From positions 1-37,613 of the forward strand of contig BLLT01000015.1 of the NCBI GenBank assembly GCA_011958945.1: a stretch of 37,613 nt of DNA. The letters are read 5' to 3'. Below, piece after piece: positions 27,987 to 35,788 of this stretch (positions within the stretch are counted from its first letter, which is position 1; every line of letters begins with the position of its first letter). The notes under the pieces were generated by a model. The model did no database searches, had not been told where the DNA came from, and worked only from the letters and a program-made list of their open reading frames with translations. Origin of the DNA: Lachnospiraceae bacterium. Its GTDB lineage: Bacteria; Bacillota; Clostridia; Lachnospirales; Lachnospiraceae. Position numbers and translations under genes: made by a program.

Positions 27987-30980
27987 ATGGGGTTAATTTG
28001 GAAGAATAAGAAGACGAGGATATGGCTGATTGTAACGGCTATTGTACTTGTTCTGGGGATTGTGGTTAATGCTGTTTTGCTGAGCGTGCCGATTGTAACA
28101 AATTCATTGAGCCTTGTTTTTGGCGGAGAACGTGCGAATATTACCGAGGATAACAGGACGGAATGGTATGACAGGCAATATGCCAGCAAGGAAGAAGTAT
28201 TGGATGCGGCAAATGATTTTGTAATCGAGGTGGAAAAGGAAGGAATCGTACTCCTTAAAAATGAAAATGATGCGCTTCCCCTGTCAGGCAAAGATGCACA
28301 TATCAGTGTATTTGGCAAGAACTCAGTAAATATCGTTTATTCCGGCTCCGGTTCAGCCAGCAGCAACAGTTCCACTGCACAAAGAACATTGTATGAAAGC
28401 CTTGAAGCGGCGGGAATCTCCTACAATGAAACATTGAAAAGCTTTTATGAGGATTCCGGGAAATCCGGTAAAGGAAGGCCGGAAAATCCCGCTATGACAT
28501 CGGGACAGAGGCTTCCAGGGTTCGGAACCGGCGAAACACCGATGGATTCCTATACTCCGGATGTGGTAGACAGTTATGCCGGATATCAGGATGCGGCGGT
28601 TGTAGTTTTTTCCAGAATCGGCGGCGAGGGTTTTGATCTTCCCAGGGCAATGGCAGAGAGCTTTAACGGTGCCGCTGTGGCGGGGGCTTCGGCGGACAGC
28701 CATTATCTGGAACTGGATGAGAACGAGAAGGCTCTTTTAGAGCATGTAAAAGAAAATTTTTCAAAGGTTATTGTCGTACTGAATGTAGGAACTACCATGG
28801 AAATACCTGAATTGAAGGCGGATGAGGATATTGATGCGATTCTCTGGATAGGATTTCCGGGTGCAACAGGCATTATGGCATTAGGACAGATTTTAACAGG
28901 AACGGATACGGAAGGAAACCAGATTAGCCCTTCCGGCCATACGGTGGATACTTGGGCGGCAGATTTTACGATGGACCCGACCTGGTATAATACTGGTATT
29001 TATGGCAGTGAATATGGCAACCGTTACCTTTATAACGGTGAAACAACGGATTATGCGTTTGTAAACTATGAAGAAGGAATCTATGTGGGATACCGTTATT
29101 ATGAGACCCGGGGCTATGAAGAAGCAGCGGCAGATCCTCAGTCCGTATGGTATGAGAACAGTGTAGTGTATCCTTTTGGGTATGGGCTTTCCTATACGGA
29201 ATTTGACTGGGATGTTTCCTTTGGAACGGATTCCGGCAGCGGAATTACAGCAGATGATACACTGGAGGTATCTGTCACAGTGAAAAATACCGGTGATTAT
29301 GCGGGGAAAGATGTAGTAGAGCTATATTACAGCGCACCGTATGATTACGAGAGTCCGGCGATTGAAAAGTCTCATGTTGTTTTAGGGGATTTTGCTAAAA
29401 CAGATATTTTGGCGCCAGGGGAAGAACAGACGCTTACCCTTACATTAGATGTGGAAGACATGAAGTCTTATGATTATGCAGACGCCAACGAAAACGGATT
29501 CAGCGGGTATGAACTGGAGGCCGGCGAATATCGTATTATTATTGGAAGTGATGCACATACAGCGAAAGCGGATGCAGTGTATACTCTTTCAGAAGATTTG
29601 CAGCTTAAGACAGATATGAATGCGGACGGTGAAGAAACAGAAGTTGCAAATGCATTTGATGATGTCAGTGCCGGTATATTTGGAACGAATACATACGCAT
29701 CTTATGTATCCCGAAAGGACTTTGAGGGTACGCTCCGGACGGAATATCTGGATGATGCCGAAAGAACTTTGACAGATGAACTCAAAGAAGAACTGGACGA
29801 AAGCATCAAGCGTAAATATACGGAACCCGATGCCGGAAAACCTTGGGAAGTGGCGGGAGATGCTCCGGCTATAGTACCGGTGAACAGCGGATTATCCTTG
29901 AGGGATATGCTTTATGATGAAGCAGGAAACTATGTGGGAGAGGTGTCTTTTGACGATCCCAGGTGGGAAACATTGTTAAATGAGATTTCCCTTGATGAGA
30001 TGAAAAATCTGGTGGGATTCGGCGCTTTCCGTACAAGTGAAGTAAAAGGTGTGGACGGAGTGGTGGGAAAACCGCTTACTGTGGATTCAGACGGGCCAAG
30101 CGGGTTTACAAGCTTTTTGTCGGAATCTGTTGTCTATGGTACTTGCGCTTATCAGGCAGAATGTGTGATGGGTTCTACATGGAATGTCCAACTGGCAGAG
30201 AAAATGGGTGAACTGATAGGAGAAGAAGGGCTTGCCGGAAATGAAAAAGGAGACGGGCTGCCTTATTCCGGATGGTACGCTCCGGCGGTTAATATCCATC
30301 GCTCTCCTTTTGCAGGAAGAAATTGGGAGTATTACAGTGAAGACGGTCTGCTGTCCGGTAAGTTTGCAGCCAGTGTAATCAAAGGAGCGGGCAAAAAAGG
30401 CGTTTATTGCTATGTGAAACATTTTGCAGTAAATGATCAGGAGACAGACAGAGAGTATAACGGTATTCTCGTCTGGGCGAACGAACAGTCAATGCGTGAG
30501 ATTTATCTGTATCCTTTTGAGATTGCAGTAAAAGAAGGCGGGGCGACAGGTATGATGTCTTCTTTCAACCGTCTGGGTATGAAATGGGCAGGCGGGAGTT
30601 ACGCATTGCTTACACAGGTGCTCCGTGATGAGTGGGGGTTCCATGGTTCAGTTATTACAGATTACAGCCTGAATACTTATACACATGTGGATGAAATGAT
30701 ACGCGCCGGCGGCGACCTGTTCTTGACACAGGATGTCAAAACATTTGGTATGGAGGATGATGCGACACAAATTGCTATGCTTAGACAGAGCACAAAAAAT
30801 ATTTTGTATATGGTTGCGAACAGCAGCGCCATGAGTATTTCGACAGACGGATATTTAAGGCCGGTATGGCAGATAGTTATGATTTGCGTTGATATTGTTA
30901 TTGTTGCGGCATTGGCTCTTTGGGGTATGTTTGCGGTTCGTTCTGTAAAAAAGAAAGAACAGCAGGGAGAAAAAGCGTAA
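27987..30980 (+). CDS. Membrane-bound glycoside hydrolase family 3, circularly permuted, helix at both ends
   Basis: A 997-residue enzyme. A basic N-terminus (KNKKTR) precedes helix 1 (IWLIVTAIVLVLGIVVNAVLL). A large outside region follows, and a final helix (IVMICVDIVIVAALALWGMF) with a Lys-rich tail returns inside. Domain order is again GH3_C (EKEGIVLLKNENDALPL; acid/base candidate in GGEGFDLPR), Fn3-like (YPFGYGLSYTEFDW), then the catalytic barrel (SDGPSGFTSF, APAVNIHRSPFAGRNWEYYSEDG, KHFAVNDQE). The nucleophile is predicted as Asp892 in GSVITDYSLN. The start at 27987 is chosen because GGAG lies 7 bases upstream; the track start 27975 contains that site. It is the last gene before a strong terminator. 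The substrate is unknown. Confidence 0.88.
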   Translation: MGLIWKNKKTRIWLIVTAIVLVLGIVVNAVLLSVPIVTNSLSLVFGGERANITEDNRTEWYDRQYASKEEVLDAANDFVIEVEKEGIVLLKNENDALPLSGKDAHISVFGKNSVNIVYSGSGSASSNSSTAQRTLYESLEAAGISYNETLKSFYEDSGKSGKGRPENPAMTSGQRLPGFGTGETPMDSYTPDVVDSYAGYQDAAVVVFSRIGGEGFDLPRAMAESFNGAAVAGASADSHYLELDENEKALLEHVKENFSKVIVVLNVGTTMEIPELKADEDIDAILWIGFPGATGIMALGQILTGTDTEGNQISPSGHTVDTWAADFTMDPTWYNTGIYGSEYGNRYLYNGETTDYAFVNYEEGIYVGYRYYETRGYEEAAADPQSVWYENSVVYPFGYGLSYTEFDWDVSFGTDSGSGITADDTLEVSVTVKNTGDYAGKDVVELYYSAPYDYESPAIEKSHVVLGDFAKTDILAPGEEQTLTLTLDVEDMKSYDYADANENGFSGYELEAGEYRIIIGSDAHTAKADAVYTLSEDLQLKTDMNADGEETEVANAFDDVSAGIFGTNTYASYVSRKDFEGTLRTEYLDDAERTLTDELKEELDESIKRKYTEPDAGKPWEVAGDAPAIVPVNSGLSLRDMLYDEAGNYVGEVSFDDPRWETLLNEISLDEMKNLVGFGAFRTSEVKGVDGVVGKPLTVDSDGPSGFTSFLSESVVYGTCAYQAECVMGSTWNVQLAEKMGELIGEEGLAGNEKGDGLPYSGWYAPAVNIHRSPFAGRNWEYYSEDGLLSGKFAASVIKGAGKKGVYCYVKHFAVNDQETDREYNGILVWANEQSMREIYLYPFEIAVKEGGATGMMSSFNRLGMKWAGGSYALLTQVLRDEWGFHGSVITDYSLNTYTHVDEMIRAGGDLFLTQDVKTFGMEDDATQIAMLRQSTKNILYMVANSSAMSISTDGYLRPVWQIVMICVDIVIVAALALWGMFAVRSVKKKEQQGEKA

Positions 30981-31002
30981 CACAGGATAGGGGCCTGTAT
31001 AT

Positions 31003-31042
31003 AAAGTAAAAACTGCCGCATCCTGCGGCAGCTTTTTACTTT
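31003..31042 (+). terminator. Terminator of the surface GH3 operon
   Basis: CTGCCGCA-TCC-TGCGGCAG is a perfect 8-bp stem, extended by AAAGTAAAAA with TTTTTACTTT around one bulged base. It separates the membrane GH3 genes from the cytoplasmic GH3 gene. Confidence 0.9.
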
Positions 31043-31075
31043 ATGGTTACTTATCGGGTCAGTAGGAAGAAAAGA

Positions 31076-31190
31076 TTGGAAATTGAAAATTTTCAATCCA
31101 AAGTTTGCGTCTGCGCGGCATCCACAAATTTGACATACGTAAAGCCCCGGAAATGCCGGGTCACAAATGCAGTGCAGAAATGGAGAAAAG
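31076..31190 (+). repeat. Full copy of interspersed structured leader element before cytoplasmic GH3
   Basis: The palindrome ATTGAAAATTTTCAAT (31082-31097) is followed by TTTGCG and the left arm TCTGCGCGGCAT (31110-31121). Its partner ATGCAGTGCAGA (31167-31178) pairs over 12 positions with one mismatch and one wobble. Between them is a hairpin CCCGG-AAATG-CCGGG (31146-31160). AATGGAG directly follows the right arm and is the ribosome binding site for ATG 31193. The sequence is closely similar to 36732-36840. Confidence 0.9.
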
Positions 31191-31192
31191 AG

Positions 31193-33640
31193 ATGAAATT
31201 AAAATATCAAAATATTATTTCACAAATGTCTTTGGAAGAAAAATGTTATATGTTTTCCGGCAAAGATTTTTGGCAGACCAGAAGTGTGGAACGTGTCGGG
31301 ATAAAGAGTATTATGTTGTCGGATGGGCCTCATGGTGTCAGGAAACAGGAGGGAACAGGAGATCAGCTAGGGTTAAATCCCTCTTTGCCGGCCACCTGCT
31401 TTCCGACGGCTGCAACGATTGCAAACAGCTGGGATACTTCATTAGGAGAAGAAATCGGCCGTATGATAGGTGAGGAGGCGGCAAGCCAGGGAGTCAGCGT
31501 GATACTTGGACCCGGCATGAATATTAAAAGAAACCCATTATGCGGCAGAAATTTTGAATATTTTTCTGAAGATCCATATCTTTCGGGAAAGATGGCGGCG
31601 GGCTATATTAAAGGGATTCAGGAAAATGGCGTGGCGGCCTGCCCCAAACACTTCGCGGCAAACTCGCAGGAACTTAGACGGATGGCAAGTGATTCTGTGG
31701 TGGATGAACGGACACTTCGGGAGATTTATTTGACAGGGTTTGAGATTGCGGTAAAAGAATCAAAGCCCAAAAGTCTCATGTCTTCTTATAATCGTGTAAA
31801 TGGTGTGTATGCTAATGAAAATGAACATCTGTTGCAGGAAATTCTGCGGGATGAATGGGGATTTGACGGGTTTGTGGTTTCTGATTGGGGCGGAAGCAAT
31901 GACCATGTAGAAGGCGTGAGAGCAGGCTCCCATTTGGAGATGGCCACTACCGGGGGTGACAGTGATGAAGAATTGATTCGGGCGGTGAAAGAAGGCCGGA
32001 TCAGCGAAGAACTGATAGACAGGAGATTGGATGAGTTTTTAGATGTTATTTTTTCTGCCAGAGAGGCGGTAGAGAAGGCGGCAGATAGTACATTCGATGT
32101 GGAATCCCATCATAAAATTGCACAGAAGGCCAGCGAAGAAAGTATTGTGCTTTTGAAAAACGAGAATAATATTCTGCCTTTAAAAAAGGGAACTTCCGTA
32201 GCGCTGATTGGTGATTTTGCTGATACGCCCAGATACCAGGGGGCAGGATCTTCCGGCGTAAACCCAACGAAATTAGATTCTGCGAAAGCTGTCATCGGGC
32301 AGTTTGACTTGAAGGTGGCAGGGTATGAGCAGGGATATCCAAGGGTAGGATCAAGGAATATCATGATGCGGGATCAGGCGGTGGAACTTGCGAAACATGT
32401 TGATGTTGTACTTCTTTATCTGGGATTGGATGAAATTTCTGAGACAGAGGGGCTTGACAGGAAGCATATGAGGCTTCCGGAAAGCCAGACAGATCTGCTC
32501 CATAAGATTGCACAAGTGAATGAGAATATTGTAGTTGTTATGGCAGCCGGTTCTCCGGTGGAAATGCCGTGGTTAAATGAATGTAAAGCATTGATCCATG
32601 GGTATTTATGCGGACAGGCGGGTGCTGCGGCTATGTTGAAAGCGATTATGGGAGAGGTAAACCCGTCAGGGAAACTGTCCGAAACATATCCGGTCTCCTA
32701 TGAGGATACACCGTCTGCACCATATTTCCCGTCAAAACAAAGAAATGTGGAATATCGGGAGGGATTGTATGTGGGCTACCGTTATTTTGAGACAGTGGAA
32801 AAGCCTGTGTTATTTCCGTTTGGGTATGGCTTAAGTTATACAACATATGAATATTCCGATTTACATATAGAAACTCATGAAGAAAACAGGGAGAATCCCG
32901 TTACTGTATCTTTTAGAATTACGAATACCGGAAAACAGGACGGAGCGGAAGTGGTGCAGATTTATGTGGGCGCGAAAGAACCTTCCGTTTATCGTCCTGC
33001 AAAGGAATTGAAGGGATTTGCAAAAGTATTCCTGAAAGCCGGTGAAAGCCGGGAAATAGTGATTCCTCTGGATGATAAAGCTTTCCGTTATTTTAATGTA
33101 AAGACAAACCGTTTTGAAATCGATGGCGGAGAATATGAAATTATGGCAGGGGCTTCTGTGGCGGATATCCGCCTTCGGGGTATTGTGTCTATAGCCGGAA
33201 CAAAAGCGCCGGCTTCTTGTGATATGGAAAATCTTCCGGATTATGCGTCAGGGGAAATTTTATCTGTTCCTGACAGGGAGTGGAAAGAACTGCTGGGGCA
33301 TGAAATCCCTGACGGGGAATGGAGCGGAACTTTGGAAGCAAATGATGCGTTATGCCAGATGTATTATGCCAGAAGCCTTCTTGCAAGGCTGGCATATAAA
33401 ATTTTGACGAACATGCTGAATAGAAGCATTAAAAAAGGAAAGCCGGACTTAAATATTACCTTTATTTATAATATGCCGTTTAGGGGGATAGGTAAAATGA
33501 CGGGCGGGCTAGTAAGTCAATGTATGGTGGACGGGATCGTAAAAATGGTAAACGGCCATTTCTGCAGAGGGGCAGGACAGGTGATTTCCGGTTATTTTAA
33601 ACAGCGAAAAGTCCTGAAAAAGGCAAATACGATGAAATAA
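31193..33640 (+). CDS. Cytoplasmic glycoside hydrolase family 3 (beta-glucosidase type), canonical order
   Basis: An 815-residue GH3 without signal peptide. The order is normal. The catalytic barrel has LSDGPHGVRKQ, GPGMNIKRNPLCGRNFEYFSEDP and KHFAANSQE, with nucleophile Asp231 in GFVVSDWGG. The alpha/beta sandwich follows (EESIVLLKNENNILPLKKG; acid/base candidate in SETEGLDRKHMRLPE). The Fn3-like domain is next (FPFGYGLSYTTYEYSD, GAEVVQIYVGAKEPS). An extra C-terminal segment of about 130 residues (for example LNITFIYNMPFRGIGKMTGG) has amphipathic character. The track start 31043 runs through a terminator and the leader repeat, so ATG 31193 is used. It probably hydrolyses imported oligosaccharides or glycosides. 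It is linked to the GtrA-like gene 48 bases downstream. Confidence 0.93.
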   Translation: MKLKYQNIISQMSLEEKCYMFSGKDFWQTRSVERVGIKSIMLSDGPHGVRKQEGTGDQLGLNPSLPATCFPTAATIANSWDTSLGEEIGRMIGEEAASQGVSVILGPGMNIKRNPLCGRNFEYFSEDPYLSGKMAAGYIKGIQENGVAACPKHFAANSQELRRMASDSVVDERTLREIYLTGFEIAVKESKPKSLMSSYNRVNGVYANENEHLLQEILRDEWGFDGFVVSDWGGSNDHVEGVRAGSHLEMATTGGDSDEELIRAVKEGRISEELIDRRLDEFLDVIFSAREAVEKAADSTFDVESHHKIAQKASEESIVLLKNENNILPLKKGTSVALIGDFADTPRYQGAGSSGVNPTKLDSAKAVIGQFDLKVAGYEQGYPRVGSRNIMMRDQAVELAKHVDVVLLYLGLDEISETEGLDRKHMRLPESQTDLLHKIAQVNENIVVVMAAGSPVEMPWLNECKALIHGYLCGQAGAAAMLKAIMGEVNPSGKLSETYPVSYEDTPSAPYFPSKQRNVEYREGLYVGYRYFETVEKPVLFPFGYGLSYTTYEYSDLHIETHEENRENPVTVSFRITNTGKQDGAEVVQIYVGAKEPSVYRPAKELKGFAKVFLKAGESREIVIPLDDKAFRYFNVKTNRFEIDGGEYEIMAGASVADIRLRGIVSIAGTKAPASCDMENLPDYASGEILSVPDREWKELLGHEIPDGEWSGTLEANDALCQMYYARSLLARLAYKILTNMLNRSIKKGKPDLNITFIYNMPFRGIGKMTGGLVSQCMVDGIVKMVNGHFCRGAGQVISGYFKQRKVLKKANTMK

Positions 33641-33688
33641 AAAGGTTTGGGGAAGTCCTGAGCGGAATGAAACAGAGAGGAGCTGAGT

Positions 33689-34255
33689 ATGAAGTTTTTT
33701 GAAAGTTTTTCTGAAAAACATCCAAAAGCTGCCCAGTGGATCAGGGAAGGCGGATTGTTTCTTATCTTCAGTTATGTGATTACATTTTTAAAATATCTGA
33801 TGCTGTTGTTTTTGCCGAAATTGTTTTCTGCTTATGCGGATAACGGCTGGGGGTGGCCGGGAATTGAAGGCAGCCTGTTTGGTATATCGTTCACATTTAA
33901 TGTAATAGGATATGCTGTTGCGGACGGCGGTATGGCATATATGTTTGCAAATCTGGTGTCTAGTCTGTTGGGGGAGTGCGTTAATTTCCCTCTGCAGAGA
34001 AATATTACATTTCGCAGCAAAGGGCCGTTAAAGCTTCAGATACCGCTTTACTTTATGGGATGGCTCGTTATTTTCTTAGTTGTAAATGCCATAAACAGTG
34101 TGTGGGTAGGCGTGGCAAAGGTATTGCTTCCCGCAGCGGTTTATAACATCGGAACGACTGTTCTTACCGGCGGTGTGGCGATGGTTGTGTTTTTTGTTGT
34201 GAATAAAATAATTTTTGCGGAAGGATTCGGAGAGAAGAAAAAGATAGAAATTTAA
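33689..34255 (+). CDS. GtrA-like family membrane protein
   Basis: A 188-residue membrane protein with about four helices (LFLIFSYVITFLKYLMLLFLP; AYMFANLVSSLLG; IPLYFMGWLVIFLVVNAI; GTTVLTGGVAMVVFFVVNK). The motif ECVNFPLQRNITFRSKG matches the N-F-x(3)-R-x-x-T/V-F loop typical of GtrA/GtcA proteins. Those proteins help move or use undecaprenyl-linked sugars during cell-surface glycosylation. The Trp-rich outside loop (NGWGWPG) is longer than in small GtrA proteins. AGGAGC lies upstream. It is probably co-transcribed with the cytoplasmic GH3, and a terminator follows. A role in this locus, perhaps exporting a lipid-linked sugar, is inference. Confidence 0.72.
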   Translation: MKFFESFSEKHPKAAQWIREGGLFLIFSYVITFLKYLMLLFLPKLFSAYADNGWGWPGIEGSLFGISFTFNVIGYAVADGGMAYMFANLVSSLLGECVNFPLQRNITFRSKGPLKLQIPLYFMGWLVIFLVVNAINSVWVGVAKVLLPAAVYNIGTTVLTGGVAMVVFFVVNKIIFAEGFGEKKKIEI

Positions 34256-34264
34256 TAAATAATC

Positions 34265-34297
34265 TGCCCGGTGTTATGCCGGGCATTTTTTTGTTTG
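34265..34297 (+). terminator. Terminator after GtrA-like gene
   Basis: TGCCCGG-TGTTATG-CCGGGCA is a perfect 7-bp stem followed by TTTTTTTG, 9 bases after the stop codon. Confidence 0.93.
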
Positions 34298-34327
34298 AAT
34301 CCTCCCCAACATCATGATATTGCAGGC

Positions 34328-34349
34328 TGAACTGTTACTGAACTGTTAC
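34328..34349 (+). promoter_or_regulatory. 11-bp tandem direct repeat resembling a Pho-type box
   Basis: TGAACTGTTAC is repeated exactly twice in tandem, giving CTGTTAC-TGAA-CTGTTAC: 7-mers with an 11-bp period, as in PhoB-type boxes. A candidate -10 TATAAC begins 21 bases downstream with no good -35, consistent with activator-dependent transcription of the foldase gene. The regulator is not identified. Confidence 0.4.
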
Positions 34350-34463
34350 GAATTTTAAAACATGCTCTGGTATAACATATTAAAATGTGATAGAATATGG
34401 TTTAGCAAAAATGATAGAAATTTATATATTGAGATTGAAAGGAATAATCAGGAGGAGTTATAA

Positions 34464-35681
34464 ATGGCGAAGGAAAAGAAACCGCAGGTGGAAACGGAGC
34501 AAAAAGTTCAGACAAAATATGAAAAGAAGATGGAAGCGAGAAGGAAGCAGGAGGAAAAGGATAGACGGGAAGCTAAGATTTGGCGTATCTGTTCGATTGC
34601 CGTATGTGTCCTTATTGTAGCAGCAATAGGTGTTTCTATTTTTGCTTCTGTTTGGAATAAGAAGACGGCTACGAAAGATACTTATTTAACAATAGGCAGC
34701 CATTCGGTAACGAAACTGGAATACGATTACTATTATTCTATGCTTAAGAATAATTATTTATCCAGTTATGGTTCCTTATTTTCTTATATGGGCGTGGATA
34801 CCACACAGGATATTGAGGGGCAGCAGTATAACGATACCATGACATACAAGGATTTTTTTGACCAGATGACTGTGGAGCAGATCAGCGAGACGAAAGCATT
34901 GGTGGATGATGCTGCCAAAAATGGCTTTTCTTATGATGTGACGGAAGATTATACAGAAATCGTAAACGGTATTGTGTCAGGTGCGGAAACGGCAGGCACA
35001 TCAATAAAAGAGTATTATCAATCGATGTACGGGAAATATGCTACGGAGAAAAATATGGAGCCTTTCATCAAGGACGGACTTTTGGCCAATGAATATTACA
35101 ATCATCTGATTGAGCAAAATGCACCGGAAACCCAGGAAATCAAAGATTATTATGGGGAACATGTCAGAGATTATGACAGGGTGGATTATCATAGCTTCGC
35201 TATTGCGGCACAGACGCAGGAGGATGCATCGGAAGAAGATACGGATAAGGCTTTGATGGATGCAGAAAATAAAGCGAAAGATATGAAAGAAGCTTTGGAA
35301 AGCGGAAAAGATTTTAAGGAGCTTTGTATCGAATATTCTACAGAAGAGAATAAGGCTACTTATGAAGATGAAGAAACGGATGCTTCTCTGAGGGAGGGGG
35401 CTTATTATTCCGGCATACCGTCAGTGGTTGCGGATTGGCTCTATGAAGATGGAAGAAGCGAAGGGGATACGGCAGTTTTGGAAGATACAGCGAATAACCA
35501 GTATTATGTGGTGAAATTTATCAGCCGTTATTACGATGAAGCGGATGATACGAATATTTCCAATACCATTTCCAGCGAAAGGGCCAGGGAATATATTGAT
35601 GGATTGCTTGTGAACTATGGGGTCACAGACGTAAAGGGCGAACTAAAGTATCTGACTCTGGAAGAGGAAGCGGTTGGGTGA
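34464..35681 (+). CDS. PrsA/SurA-like membrane-anchored foldase (PPIC-type, divergent)
   Basis: A 405-residue protein with a highly charged cytoplasmic N-terminus (about 42 residues, Lys/Glu-rich). One helix follows (ICSIAVCVLIVAAIGVSIFA), then an extracytoplasmic domain. It resembles SurA/PrsA chaperones: an N-terminal helical region (SVTKLEYDYYYSMLKNNYL) and a parvulin-like part (VDYHSFAIAAQ, MKEALESGKDFKELCIEYST, GAYYSGIPSVVADWLYED, NNQYYVVKFISR). Parvulin catalytic residues are not clear, so it may act only as a chaperone. Being bitopic rather than a lipoprotein is common in Lachnospiraceae members. AGGAGGAG lies upstream. It could help fold the exported GH3 enzymes, but no sequence link proves this. 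Confidence 0.78.
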   Translation: MAKEKKPQVETEQKVQTKYEKKMEARRKQEEKDRREAKIWRICSIAVCVLIVAAIGVSIFASVWNKKTATKDTYLTIGSHSVTKLEYDYYYSMLKNNYLSSYGSLFSYMGVDTTQDIEGQQYNDTMTYKDFFDQMTVEQISETKALVDDAAKNGFSYDVTEDYTEIVNGIVSGAETAGTSIKEYYQSMYGKYATEKNMEPFIKDGLLANEYYNHLIEQNAPETQEIKDYYGEHVRDYDRVDYHSFAIAAQTQEDASEEDTDKALMDAENKAKDMKEALESGKDFKELCIEYSTEENKATYEDEETDASLREGAYYSGIPSVVADWLYEDGRSEGDTAVLEDTANNQYYVVKFISRYYDEADDTNISNTISSERAREYIDGLLVNYGVTDVKGELKYLTLEEEAVG

Positions 35682-35726
35682 GTTTTACCTGATAGGAAAG
35701 CAGGGAAAACTACCGATGGAAGGATA

Positions 35727-35762
35727 AAAAAGCGGCACTGGCAAAAGCTAATGTCGCTTTTT
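35727..35762 (+). terminator. Terminator after PrsA-like gene
   Basis: AAAAAGCGGCA pairs with TGTCGCTTTTT over 11 positions with one wobble, around a 14-base loop. The stem's own 3' arm supplies the T-run. Confidence 0.85.
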
Positions 35763-35788
35763 GAAGTAATATGGAGGAAAACGAAGAA

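Noticed and set aside
31043-31192. Fifty-residue N-terminal extension of the GH3 ORF that resembles the start of ORF 36743
   Set aside because: The similarity (VCVCAAS...CRVT..AQKWRK) comes from translating the shared RNA leader element. A terminator lies in it, and a proper ribosome binding site precedes ATG 31193.
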